Assembly (NCBI GenBank): GCA_024760905.1 | Contig: CM045729.1 | Location: 60,411,080-60,475,079, forward strand | Length of the DNA: 64,000 bases | From: Plotosus lineatus | Lineage: Eukaryota; Chordata; Actinopteri; Siluriformes; Plotosidae | Direction: 5' to 3' | In this document: positions 42,317 to 53,560 of the stretch, piece by piece | Layout: each line of letters starts with the position of its first letter | How positions within the stretch are numbered: position 1 is the first letter of the stretch | Translations under genes and position numbers: made by a program | The notes under the pieces: generated by a model | What the model was told of the DNA's origin: nothing | Seen by the model: only the letters and a program-made list of their open reading frames with translations | The model's database searches: none

Positions 42317-43752
42317 AAGAGCGTGGGCTGGGGGGGTGCACAAGGTGCACGTGCACCCCCCACCCCCACCCCCACAACAGGAGTTGAGTTCCGCTGGACA
42401 AGAAATAATGTGTATTCACAATCTTATAAATAAACTTAATAACTGTTATTGAAGAGAAAGTCAGAGATAAATTGACTGACTAGAGTCAGCAAGTAAATCG
42501 GAAATTAACATACATACATACATACACACATACAAATATTTATATAGCGCTAATTCTGGCACATGCCACTCAAAAGCGCTGGGGGTGAGTCTGAGAACTT
42601 ATTGATAGGCATGGTAGGCAAGTGTGAGCAGATGTGTTTTAAGTTGTGACTTGAACGTGTTTATGTTCACTTGGAATCTGACATGGATCAGTAGATTGTT
42701 CCACAGTATTGGACATGCTTTCTCAAATGAACGGTCACCGATTGTGTGCGTTCGGGTGGCTGGTATCTCCAGGCGATTCTTTGAGTTTGATTGGAGAGAT
42801 CTGAGTGGCTGGTACTCTCGAAGAAGATTGGCGAGGTAGTTGGGAGCAAGGCCCAATGTGTAACGGGCACTGCGCATGTGCACGCCTGAACTGACCAATC
42901 TACAATCAACGACAAGTACATACCTACTTTCGCCTACCTCACATATTATCAGTAAGAAATAATATCTGAACACTGTCAATCAAACAAAGTGTGAGTGTGA
43001 GAATAAAGCACAGTTTGTTAGTCCCGCCTCCGGTTCCTGCACATGTGTTAGAACACAAACATTGACGCACAGAGAATGAATGGCTAAAATAATCATAAGC
43101 CATCCAGCCTGGATCTGCAGCCTAACGCTCAGTACTTTTATATAATTAATAGTATGTCTTTGTGCTGTACATATGTATTAATATTTGTTTGTGCCTTTGA
43201 ATAGATAAATAACTTTAGCTCAATTTGTAAATGTATTTAGTACATGTACTTGCAGATGTAGCTTGAAATATATTTGAGGATGTTTTTGGTTGAACTATAA
43301 TATTTGATTCGTCTTCTGAGAGTAATAGATGAATCGTCTTCTGCTGAAAAACTGTGCGTGTTGTTGGCGTGAGATTCCATGTTGTTTATATCATATGTAA
43401 TATACTGTGATATGCATGCACTATATTTCATGTGGTACTTTGTACCAAGTCAGTGACGTCACGGTAACTTTGTGTAGGCGGGCACTTAGCAACGGCGGCT
43501 TTCGGGTCGATAACTTATACGGCAAGCACATAAAGCAAAACCGCTGTGTGTGCAATGGTTTATTTGAAATAAAATTTAAGCCACAGTCGCTTCAATAAAC
43601 TATACTTAAGCTACCGCCAACTTATTTAGTCTGCGTTTCATTTCTTCTTTAAGGCTTAGGCCTCTCGCCCTTGGGACTCGAGTTCCGGTCAACCGAGATG
43701 TGCACCCCCCCCCCCACACACACACACACACGGTCAGACCAGCCTACGCCCT
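42317..43752. mobile_element. hAT-like non-autonomous DNA transposon, 1.4 kb
   Basis: Flanked by an 8 bp duplication TGCTGATC (42309-42316 and 43753-43760), the length typical of hAT elements. The ends are inverted: AAGAGCGTGGGCTGG at the left, and AGGGCGTAGGCTGG read in reverse at the right. Subterminal GTGCACCCCCC blocks are also inverted. No transposase frame was found. An L2 fragment lies inside. Confidence 0.75.
42500..42900 (-). mobile_element. L2-type LINE 3' end inside the hAT-like element
   Basis: The reverse strand (42979-42599) reads a C-terminal L2 RT block: LAPNYLANLL, RSLQS, FEKACPILWNNL, FKSQLKTHLLTLAY. The 3' end is the reversed GCGCTATATAAATATTTGTA followed by (TATG)n. 5' truncated. 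Confidence 0.75.
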
Positions 43753-44073
43753 TGCTGATCCTAAGTTTGGGGGTTCAAGTCCCACTCCTCCACAAGGTTA
43801 TCACTGTCCCTCCAGTGCACCTAACTGGGTTATCAAAGACTGCCTATGTCTCTCACTGTCTATGGTGAGAGGTTCATGTAAAAGAACCAATTGCTGACTT
43901 TCATAAAAGAGTAGTTGCATAGCCGTCAGTGTATTTATATCCCTTGCTAAAAGGGTTGTGTCAGGAAGGGCATCCGATGTAAAAACCTATGTCAAATCAA
44001 ATATGCGAATCAGATGATTCACTGTGGCGACCCCTGAAAATAAAAGGGGAAAGCTGAAAGGAAAAGAAGAAAT

Positions 44074-45400
44074 CCAGAGAGTTTGGATTAATAGTTTCAA
44101 CTGGAGACTTTATTTGTTTGTTTTTGTTAATATTGATGCATCTAGAGGTTACTTTTGTCACTTGGACATAAACTGGAAATTTGCAGGCTGGTTAGTTGTC
44201 ACAGCTTCAAGAGACACTTCAGCCAAAAGAGACAATACCACCTTCTGAGGGTGGACTTATTTTCCACTCAGAAGAATAATGCATCTATTGTTGTTGCTGT
44301 TGTTTTTATATAAATTATTTTTTTTTAATCCTTGTCGTTTTGAATTACAATATAAAACGGTAAAATGTTTGCTTTTTAAAATATGTTGGAAAAAATCAAC
44401 AATGTCATTGGGATGTACTTAATTTTTCACATGACTTTATAGCTGGACATTTTGTTGGATTTGCCTGTCACATGGCTTAGTGAATGAAGATTTTATCTGA
44501 ATAACAATGGAAGTGAACTTAAAACCATGCTAAACTTTAAACTAAAACTCTGGTGAGTAATGTGTAGTGTGTTCACTGGGGGTAAACGTATAAGAGGGTA
44601 AACAGCTGGCCTTTTGTTTGCCAGGCAGAGTTTCTACTCACATTCATGTGACGTGGTGCATGCGGAGTCTAAAACCACTGACGGAGACAGTGACAATGCC
44701 TAGGGTGAATGAAACAGCCCTTCTGCACTGGACTCAAGTTCACTGACAAAGCCAGTTGTCTCTCTGATCTTCCAACACCAAGAAAGAAATAGGAAATAGG
44801 AGCTTATGAGTTATCAGTGTAATCTGTTCATGTGTAGGTGGGGAAATTCCATTTAGGGGGATTTCAGGTGTGGTTGCAGATTCACCTTAGAGCACGTTAA
44901 AAAATGCCATCAGCATGTGCATCTACTTCATCAGGGCTGACTGAAGTCTCATTATTTTGAAGGTGCCACATTGTTCTTGTTGTTCTGTCAGTGAGGGGCT
45001 TTTTAAATTGACAAAAACAGAAATACTAATGGGAGGAGGTAGGGAGTGTCTCAAGATGCTGCTGACTGCATCACTGAGGATAAGTTACTCCTTTGTTGTT
45101 AGAAAAGACATATAATAAAACAAGGTAAAAGGAAAGATTAACAGAACTTTGCTTTTGGATGACACACCCCTTGATTAAAAGAAACCCATATACAATGCAC
45201 ATACAAAAAGTCAACCTGATTACGTGGTTTCAAAAGGATGTCATGTTCTTCAACATTGAAAAAACATTAGGTAGACGGCACCAAATAAGTAGGTTTGCAG
45301 GGGGAGGGGGCTTTGTTTATTTGTAATGTGAATCCTTAAAATAAGTAGTAGAATGAAAGACCTCATAAGAAATCTTCAGCTATTTGATGTTTAGCTCATA
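44074..45400. other. Intergenic, no feature recognised
   Basis: No domain-bearing frame and no repeat assigned. Confidence 0.5.
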
Positions 45401-45831
45401 TGTTGTTGAGTGAACTTTCAGCCAGACCCAGAAATGTAGGAGACGGAATAAAGTGCAACAGGAATGATTTATTATTCTCAAGGGAAATACTGGAGACAGG
45501 TGACAACATTAACACTGGTGGTGAAGGGGTAAAATAATAAACAACACGCACTTAAGACAATGACGTGGAAAAGTGGTTGAGCACAGCTGTAACCAGGGGC
45601 CAGAGAGAAACACAGAGTATATGTTGCGTGATGCAGGACAATATTCTGGTACTGAGGTGAACACGCTGCTTGTCTTTATAGAGGAGTAGATTAGAGAGTG
45701 GGATCAGGTGTGTGTGCTGCAGTCAGCCGGCGTAGGTCAGCCACACCCCTCCACCGGAATCTGCACCATTGGGGAGAAAACAGAGTTAGAAGAGCCACCA
45801 AATTCAAAGTCTCCCAAAACAGGCCATAACA
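45401..45831 (-). repeat. LTR (3' LTR relative to the element)
   Basis: Aligns with 49795-50186, starting at TGTTGTTGAGTGAAC and ending at GGCCATAACA on the + strand. It has an insertion near 45710-45735 relative to its partner. Confidence 0.85.
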
Positions 45832-45928
45832 GTACCCACCCCCAAGGGACGCTACCAGGTGTCCAACCAGGCTTATCTGGGAACCTGCTCTAGAACTCGG
45901 ACAACAGGTCAGGATCCAGGATCATTGA

Positions 45929-48900
45929 TCAAGGGATCCACAAGCATTCCTCGGGACCATACCCATCCCAATCCACCAGGTACTGGTAGCCACAACCCCG
46001 CCTGCAGACATCAAGTATGCAGTTGACCGAGTAAGCCTGGTGTCCATCAACCAGTCAGGTGGGGGGAGGGGGTGTCTGTAGCAGGGTGAAGGGTGCTTTC
46101 CACCACGGGTTTCACCATGGAGAAATGGAACACAGGATGCACCTTGACAGCTGCTGGGAGTTTCAGCTGGACAACACTGGGGTTGATGATGCACTTGATG
46201 GCGTACAGACCAATGTACTTGGGAGCCATTTTCTTGGAATCAATGCGAAGGGGAACATATCTTGAGGAGAGCCAAACCTTTTGTCCAACCTTATAAACCG
46301 GTGCCGATGTCTGATGACAATCGGCGATCCACTGATTCCGGGCTGTCAACCTCTCCAGGGCAGCAAAAGCCTCCTTCCAGACCTGGCGTGCTCTGTGGAA
46401 TTGAGCCTGCACTGAGGGGACAGCCACTTTGGTCTCCTGACTGGGGAACCCCTTGATCACCATGAATGGCGACATACCAATGGCAGCACAGACCAGGGAG
46501 TTATGGGAGTACTTGATCCATGGTAGGTGTATGGACCAGGAGGCTGGGAGATGGGAGGCAACGTGAAGCAGGGAGGATTCCAGGCTCTGATTAGCTCGCT
46601 CCACCTGACCGTTAGATTGTGGGTGATAGCCGGAGGTCAAGCTGCTGAAAACTCCTAGGGTGTCACAAAACGCTTTCTATACCCTGGATGCAAACTGAGG
46701 GCCTTGGTCGGAAACAATGTTCTGGGGGGAATCCCATGGAGGCGGAACATGTGTTGGACCAGTAGGCCAGCTGTCTCCATAGCTGATGGGCGCTTGGGTA
46801 GGGTGATGAAATGGACCGCCTTTGAAAAGCGGTACACTAAGGTCAGGATAACAGTGTTGCCTTTGGATGGGGGCAGGCCCATGACAATATGCGACCAGGG
46901 GCAATGAGGTATGGGCAAAGGTTGGAGGAGACCCGCTAGTGCACAGTGAAAAGACTTGTTTCGGGCACAGGTGCCACAGGCTCCGACGAACTCCCTGGTG
47001 TCGGCTGTGATGGTTGGCCACCAGAAGCATTGCTGGAGGAGGAAAAGTGTCCGGTGAACCTTGGGGTGGCAGGCCAATTTGGACCCATATCCCCACAGGA
47101 GCACTGGAGTTTTAGCTGGTGGAGGAACATATGATTGTCCCTGGAGACACCCTTCGGGCTCTGGTTCCCCTTGCTGGGTGTCCTGAACCAGGCTCTCCAC
47201 CGCCCACTGGGCAGCTCTGAGCACACAGGAGGTAGGCAAGATGGTTTCTGTGGCGGTGTCTTCTTCTGTGAAGTACTTCTGAGAGAGGGCGTCTGGTTTG
47301 GTATTTTGTGAACTGGAACGGTACGTGAGGGTTGAACCTCCCCAGGTAGAGGGACCATCTAGCCTGCCGGGAGTTCAACCTCTTCGCTGAACAGAGATCA
47401 GACAGATTTTTGTAATCTTTCCAGACACTAAAGGGATGGGAAGCTGCTTCCAACCAGTGCCACCACTCTTGGAGTGCCAGGACCACTGCCAGCAGCTCAT
47501 GGTTCCCCATGTCGTAATTTTGTTCTGCTGGGAACAGGCAACAGGAGAAGAATATGCAAGGGTGTCGTTTCTGGTCCGCAGGAGAGCGCTGGGAGAGGAC
47601 AGCCCCCTCTTCCGAATATGAGGTGTTCAACTCCATCACGAACTGCAGTGTGTGGTCTGGGTGGATCAGTACAGGTGCATTGATAAACCTGGTTTTCAAC
47701 TTGTCAAAAGTTGTTTGTGCACTAGGGGACCATTGGAAGGGTGTCTTGACAAATGTTAGCTGCGTAAGGGGGTCTGCTAGGTGGCTATAGTCCCAGATGA
47801 TCCTCCTGTAGAAGTTCGCAAACCCCAGAAACCTTTGTAGTTGTTTATGTGTTGCTGGAACTGGCCAGTCTGCCACCGCTTTCACTTTCTCTAGATCCGG
47901 TTTTAACTGCCCTTTCTCCACGATGTACCCTAGAAAAAACATTGTGGAGACATGAAATTCACACTTCTCAGCCTTAATGTATAACTTGTTCTCTAGCAAT
48001 CTGTGAAGGACCGTTCTTACGTGACGAACATGCTCGTCGTGATCCTTAGAGAAGATCAGGATGTCGTCTCGGTACATAAAGACGAATCGGTTTAGTATGT
48101 CCCTGAGAATGTCATTGACGAGTGCTTGGAAGACCGCAGGGGCTTTAGTCAACCTGAACGGCATCACTGGGTATTCAAAGTGCCCCAGGTGTGTGTTAAA
48201 GGTGGTGTTCCATTTGTCCCTCTTCCGAATCCATACTAAGTTGTAACCATTTCTCAAGTCTAGTTTGGTGAAGATAATGGTGTCATGGAGAGGAGTAACA
48301 GTCGAGTCGATGAGAGAAAGTGGGTATTTGTTTTTTACTGTGATGCTGTTGAGTCCTGTGTAGTTGATGCAGAGTTAGAGTCTTGTCCTTCTTTTCAATG
48401 AAGACCCCACGCCTACTGGAGATGAGGGCCAGATAAGCCCTGCTGCCAACGAGTCGGTGATGTATCATTCCATAGCCTCCCTCTCAGGTTTCGACAGGTT
48501 ATATAGTCTATCAAGCAGTTGTATGGCTGGTGCGGTGGCAGCAAAAGAGCTTGGTCTTTACTGAACACCTCTTTTAAATCATCATATTTACAGGGGACAC
48601 TAGTAAAATCGATCTTCTCCGCCAGGACTGGGGTTTGGGAAACTTGGAAAGGAACACTGGCCAGCAGGCAGTGTTGGTGGCAGCTGTCACTCCGATTGCG
48701 GATGGTGAGCATGGACCAGTCAATATGGGGATTATGGGTTTGCAACCAAGGCTACCATGGAAGTGAGCGGGGCCCGAAATGATGAACAGTTCTACATATT
48801 CGTGGTGGTCGCCCGATAGGTTGCGCTTGATAGGCTCCATCATGTGCGTAATGCGATCGATGAGTCGACCGTCTATGGCTACCACCTCTTTAGGGGTTTT

Positions 48901-49664
48901 GAACTTATACAGTGGGAGCTGAAGGAGCCTAACCAACTCTGCATCGACAAAATTGTCGATGGCACCTGAGTCAATGAATATTCGAACTGCATGTGTTTGT
49001 CATGCGAAGTGCAGCATACAGTTAATCTGGATGTGTTTCCAGGGAGATGAGGTGGCTCGGTTCACCTCGCCTCCACCCTTCCACCTACTGGCAAATCAGG
49101 CACCGCTGGACACTGGGTGAGGAAATGCCACTTCTCGGCGCAGTAAATGCAGAGGCTGTTCTTCAGTCAGTGTTGTGTTTCCTCTGGCGTCGGCTTGGGT
49201 CGGCCAAGCTGCATGGGCTCATGGTTGTCCGCTCAGGCTGGTGGGAAAGAGTCTGAGGAAGTTGGGAACGAGGTGGGAGGAGCGGTGTTGGACATCGCGG
49301 AACCGCTCGGAGACAGCGCGACGAGACCATCCAGCTCTTCAGGGATCTTTTCTAGGGTATCGGTGGCAACTGCTAACGCCCAAGAAGGGGCTTGATCCAT
49401 AAGCAGGCTCATAACAAATGTGGTCTTAGCTTGATCTGTGGTGTACATGAGCAGCTGCTGACTGAAGAGAAGAGAGCACTGATAAAGGAACTGAGCACAT
49501 GTGCCTATAGTGCCTGAATACCTTGCTGGCATGAGGCTGAGTGGCTCTCGGCACGTGGTGAGCAGGGGTGGTGCTGCTGCCGGCGCAAAAAGCGAAGGGT
49601 CGGTGGGTGGGGTCCGGGTGGCAAGCTGGGGGGCAGTGGTGTCAAACCTGCCGAGCTGAGCCAT
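45929..49664 (-). pseudogene. Chromovirus gag-pol remnant
   Basis: Read leftwards. A gag segment (49664-49233) is followed by a CCHC zinc knuckle, spaced C-x2-C-x4-H-x4-C, near 49151-49108. A protease DSGA motif lies at 48972-48961. The RT frame (48257-47112) has MYRDD at 48077-48063 where a YxDD box is expected, then FLGYIV, and an RNase H part in which the first catalytic Asp is replaced (VMELNTSYS) while the HELLAV block is kept. Integrase has the zinc-binding part (47239-46655) and a GYHPQSNGQVERANQ block with the catalytic Glu (46640-46047). A GPY/F-type module follows, then a chromodomain ending [12 protein letters not shown] near 45990-45940. Frame changes between RT, integrase and chromodomain and the altered RNase H residue make it inactive. 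Confidence 0.82.
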
Positions 49665-49794
49665 GATGGTGGTTGTTGAAGGTTGTCCAAAACCTGGTGC
49701 AGGGTGGAGTCGTGTTGGCCCGATAGGATAGGAGTCCCTAGCTGGACAATGCCTGCTTGAGCTGCTCCGCTGGGTACTTGTGGCCAGAAGATTC

Positions 49795-50186
49795 TGTTGT
49801 GGAGTGAACTTTTAGCCGGACCCAGAAATGCAGGAAATGGAGTAAACTGCAACAGGAACGATTTATTATTCTCAAAGGAAATACTGGAGACAGGTGACAT
49901 TAACATTGCTGGTGATGGGGGAAATAATAAGCAACAAACAGTTGAGATGATGACGTGGAAAACTGGTTGAGCCCAGCTGTAACACAGAAAAATTAGTTGC
50001 GCAATGTGGGACAATCTTCTAGCACCTAGGTGAATGCGCTGCTTGTCTTTATAGAGAAGTAGATGAGGGCGTGGGATCAGGTGTGTAGGTCAACCACGCC
50101 CCTCGGCCGGAGCCTGCACCGCTGGGGAGAAAACAGAGTTAGAAGAGCCACCAAATTCAAAGTCTCCCAAAACACAGGCCATAACA
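49795..50186 (-). repeat. LTR (5' LTR relative to the element)
   Basis: Partner of 45401-45831. A GCTTGTCTTTATAGAG block near 50040 is conserved in both; in the reverse sense this gives CTATAAAGACAAGC, a possible TATA element. Confidence 0.85.
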
Positions 50187-50429
50187 ATATAAGTTCAGTT
50201 GGAATAATTAACAGAAAAAGATTTTGATCGTTTAAAGTCTTTTTATTTACAACCCTTGCAGTAGCTTAAAAGTAATGGTAAAGGGTATACATGCCTTACA
50301 CTCTTACAAGCAAAGTTTCAAACTGTACCAGAGATTTTCTATTCTCACTGCACAATCAATACCTTTCATTAATGCATGTACATGTCACATGTTTCATATT
50401 TTAGTATGTGTCTTTTCCTTGTGAACATT

Positions 50430-50720
50430 CATTCATTCATTCATTCATTCATTTGAACTGTTCAATCATACCAGGGTCACAGAGCAGCTGGAGCCTATAA
50501 GCCAACACACAACCATTCACACGCACACATAGGGGAACAACGAATTATATGCATGTCTCTGAAGTTTAGACTGTGGAAAGAAACCTGAGTACTTGGAATA
50601 AACCCACACAACCTGAAATCTGTAGCCAAAGACCAGTAGTTAAAACAGTCCAGGTGCTATGAGAGGTAGCCACTGCAGCTCTACAGTATTGTTTTGAATC
50701 GGAAAAAAATTGTAGAAGAC
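50430..50720 (-). mobile_element. DANA/HE1-like SINE fragment
   Basis: Starts with (ATTC)n and AACTGTTCAATCATACCAGG, then GGAGCCTATAAGCCAACACA and AAGAAACCTGAGTACTTGGA, the reverse of the family consensus. Strongly diverged. Confidence 0.5.
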
Positions 50721-51151
50721 ACAGACTTAGAGGGTCACACATCAGCTGTGCTCTCATACATTAACTACTGCACTGAGAATGTGACCACAACAAGGACTGT
50801 TAAAATGTTCCTGAACCAGAAACCAAGGTTTAACGGTGAGACGTGAACCCTGCTTAGAGCAAGGATTATGTCTTCAAGTCAGAAGACCAGCAGGCTTACA
50901 AAGAGGCACGCCAGGCCCTACAAAAAAGAATCAAAAAAGATAAGCAGAAGTATAAACAACTCATCATGGAGCACTTTGATTAAAACAACACCAGGAATAT
51001 GTGGAAGGGGATCAAGACACTCACTGGCTACAAGGACACCACACATCAGAAGACTCCTCGGACAGCACCTGCCAGATACCGTGAACCAGTTCTCTGCTTG
51101 CTTCGACCAACACAACATAGAGGGGCACACTTGTCCTGCACTTCCAGAGAG

Positions 51152-51153
<2 letters not shown>

Positions 51154-51188
<35 letters not shown>
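51154..51188. repeat. (GA)n microsatellite inside the LINE
   Basis: A dinucleotide run inserted between the linker and RT start of the Rex1-like element. Confidence 0.95.
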
Positions 51189-51191
<3 letters not shown>

Positions 51192-52505
51192 ATGCGAGGA
51201 AAGCTACTGGTCCAGATAGAGTAAAAGGAACGGTAATAAAGCATGTGCAGATCAACTAGCATTTTTTTTCTTTACCACTATCTTTAACCTCTCACTACTG
51301 CAATGTATGGTTCCCGCCTGCCTCAAAACAGTATCATTTCAGTTCCTAAGAAGAGCGCAGCAAGCTACCTAAACGACTACTGCCCAGTTGCCATAACTCC
51401 CATCTTCACCAAATGTTTCAAGAGACTCGTCTTGTCTCACATTAAGACTGCCATCACTGTTCATCTCAATCTACATCAGCCGGACTTTCTCAGTAACTGA
51501 CCTCAAAATGTCAGGATAGGAGAAAACATTTCCTCCACTCCCATCCTGACCTGTGTTCTTAACGCCCTCCTCTTCTCCCTCTTCACATGTGACTGTTCCC
51601 CCTCTCACACCATCAACGCCTTCATCGAATTCACAGACGACACTATTATCATAGATTTGACTATGGATAACGAGTCAGCCTACTCTAAGGTGGTACTGTA
51701 TCTACGGCGATGGTGTGAAAATAACAATCTGGTACTAAATATATCATATACCAAGGAAATGGTAATGTACTTTAGATCAAATCAAACTGAACACTCTGCC
51801 ATCTACATTAAATGGAGAGAGGGTAGAGAGGGTGGAGTGCTTCAAGTTTCTTGGAGTCCACATCTCTACTGACTTCACCTGGACCACAAACATTTCTCGC
51901 CAGGTGAGGAAAGCACAACTAAAGATGTACTTGATCAGGAAGCTCGCACAAACACATCTACCCCGAGCCCTACTGATGAAATTTTACTCCTTTGCCATGG
52001 AGAACCTTCTGATCTATTTCTGTACAGTGTGGTTCAGGAGCTGTACTGCAGAGGAGAGGAAGACCTTCAGCAGGTGGTGAGGATGGCAGAGCAGGTAACT
52101 GGAACTACACTACCCTCTTTCAGTGACATTTACACTGACAGACTTCAGAGGTGAGCCACTGAAATTATCAGGGACTCCACTCACCCTGAACCCTCCCCCC
52201 ACACCCCCAACCCACCCCTGCACTCTGGAAAAAGGTACAGGACACCCCTTTCTGGCTCAGACCATATTCCTGGACAGTGCAGCACTCATGTTTAAGTGCA
52301 ATATTTATGTTTAAGTTTCAAGTGCAATATTCATTTTTAGAGCAGGTATCCAACATCATAACATTTTAGCATCATGCACCTTATTAATTAAATTCATTAA
52401 ATTTACTTATATAAATATATCATATAGCAAGGAAATGATAATGGACTTACAAAATTAAAATATAAAATTAAAATAATTAATTAACTTAATTAAAAATGCT
52501 ATCTA

Positions 52506-52850
52506 GGGGGGCAGTGGTGGTCTAGTGGTATAGGGCGCTGGATCGCTGATCCAAAGGTTGGGGGTTTGAGTCCCACTCTCCACAAGGTTGTCACTGTCCC
52601 CCCCCCAGTGCAACTAACTGGGTTATCAAAGGCCAACCATGTCTCACTGTCTATCGTGAGAGGCATGTAAAAGAACCATTTCTGACTTTCGACAAGAGTA
52701 GGCTGTAAAGCCGTCGGCATGTTTCCGCCCTGCAATGGCCTGGCGAGCTGTCCAGGGTGTACTCTGCCCTCGCCCGGAGTTGGCTGGGATGGGCGCCAGC
52801 CTCCCCACAACTCTAATTGGGATTAAGCGGTTACAGAAAATGAACTGAAC
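52506..52850 (+). mobile_element. tRNA-derived SINE, head plus tail A (copy 8)
   Basis: Head GGTGGTCTAGTGG and GGGGGTTTGAGTCCC, common body, tail A (CCTGCAATGGCCTGGCGAGC to GGATTAAGCGGTTACAG, then AACTGAACTAAACTG). Inserted in the 3' UTR of the Rex1-like LINE, so younger than it. Confidence 0.88.
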
Positions 52851-53184
52851 TAAACTGAAAATGATATTTCTTATCCAATGTATTTCATGCACCTTTGACA
52901 TATCATTTCCCCTTTTGTATATGTATGTCTTTAAATGTGTACATATATGAATAGATATACAGGTGTATATGGGATACGTGCATGTTTATGTGTTTATACG
53001 TGTACATATAAGTATGTGTGTATATATGTGTATGTAGGTATATGCACATGTATCACTTAGCGTAGTGTATTAGTTGTCTTTTTTTGCATTTTAAAAAATA
53101 AATACTGCTGAACACAGCGCTGCGAAGCTGATTTTAATTGTTCATGCAACGGCTGACAATAAAGATCTCTTATCAAGCAACAAG

Positions 53185-53300
53185 AATAACATGCATATTC
53201 CTCATAAGAACACCATTGTGGAGTCTGGGAATCAAACCCAGGACCTTCTTGCTTTGAGGCAGATGTGATAACCACAGTACCACCTTGCTGCCTTGCTGAT
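53185..53300 (-). mobile_element. SINE head fragment
   Basis: Contains the reverse of a polymerase III B box (GGGAATCAAACCCAGGACCT) and head (GATAACCACAGTACCACCTT). Confidence 0.6.
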
Positions 53301-53332
53301 TATGGTATAAGCTTTTAGATTACACTTTACAG

Positions 53333-53560
53333 GGCGGCACGATGACATAGTGGTTATCTGGCTCACAGCAAGAAGGTCCTCAGTTCAAGTACCGGCCTCA
53401 GGTGTTTCTGTGTGGTGTTTGTATGTCCCTGTGTTGGCTTGGGTTTCTTCTGAGTACTCTGGTTTCAAAGACATGTCCATAAGGTCAGCTTCCAAACCAG
53501 AGATTGACATCCAACTTCCCACAACCCTAAGAGAGGTAAGCAGTTAGGCAAATGAATGAG
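53333..53560 (+). mobile_element. DANA/HE1-like SINE
   Basis: Head GGCGGCACGATGACATAGTGG, AGAAGGTCCTCAGTTCAAGT (B box), then GTGTTTCTGTGTGGTGTTTG, GGGTTTCTTCTGAGTACTCT, TTCAAAGACATGTCC and the GCAGTTAGGCAAATGAATGA end. Its right part is inside the 912 bp tandem duplication, so it reappears at about 54329-54472. Confidence 0.75.

Larger units (their letters stand above)
42273..44073 (+). mobile_element. tRNA-derived SINE with tail B, split by a hAT-like element
   Basis: Head at 42273-42316 (GGTGGCCTAGTGGTAAAGGGCG), interrupted, and resumed at 43753 with TGCTGATCCTAAGTTTGGGG and GTTCAAGTCCCAC (B box), the common body, then tail B: TTGCTAAAAGGGTTGTGTCAG, AATATGCGAATCAGATGATT, GTGGCGACCCCTGAAAATAA. 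The tail joins RTE 5' UTR sequence to the RTE 3' end just as in copy 4. Confidence 0.82.
45401..50186 (-). mobile_element. Ty3/gypsy LTR retrotransposon, chromovirus type
   Basis: Two direct LTRs (about 430 and 390 bp) bound a 4 kb interior coding on the reverse strand in the order gag, protease, RT, RNase H, integrase, chromodomain. That order with a C-terminal chromodomain defines chromoviruses. The LTRs differ by many substitutions and small indels, so insertion is old. Flanks TCATA (left) and ATATA (right) do not form a clean duplication. A purine-rich GGGGGTGGGTAC (reverse strand) lies just inside the LTR at 45832 and may be the polypurine tract. Confidence 0.88.
50860..53175 (+). mobile_element. 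Rex1/Babar-like LINE, internally deleted, with a SINE insertion
   Basis: Pieces of a CR1/L2-group LINE: an N-terminal linker (50868-51130), a NARKATGPDR block (51189-51218) that is the usual start of the RT after a (GA)n run, RT fragments at 51303-51500 and 51600-51870 (FTDDTIIIDL, motif C), thumb and C-terminal part (51820-52120), then a 3' UTR to the ACAATAAAGATCTC ending at 53175. About 400 bp of central RT is missing between 51500 and 51540. It is paralogous to 2985-5590. A tRNA SINE sits in the 3' UTR (52506-52850). Confidence 0.75.
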
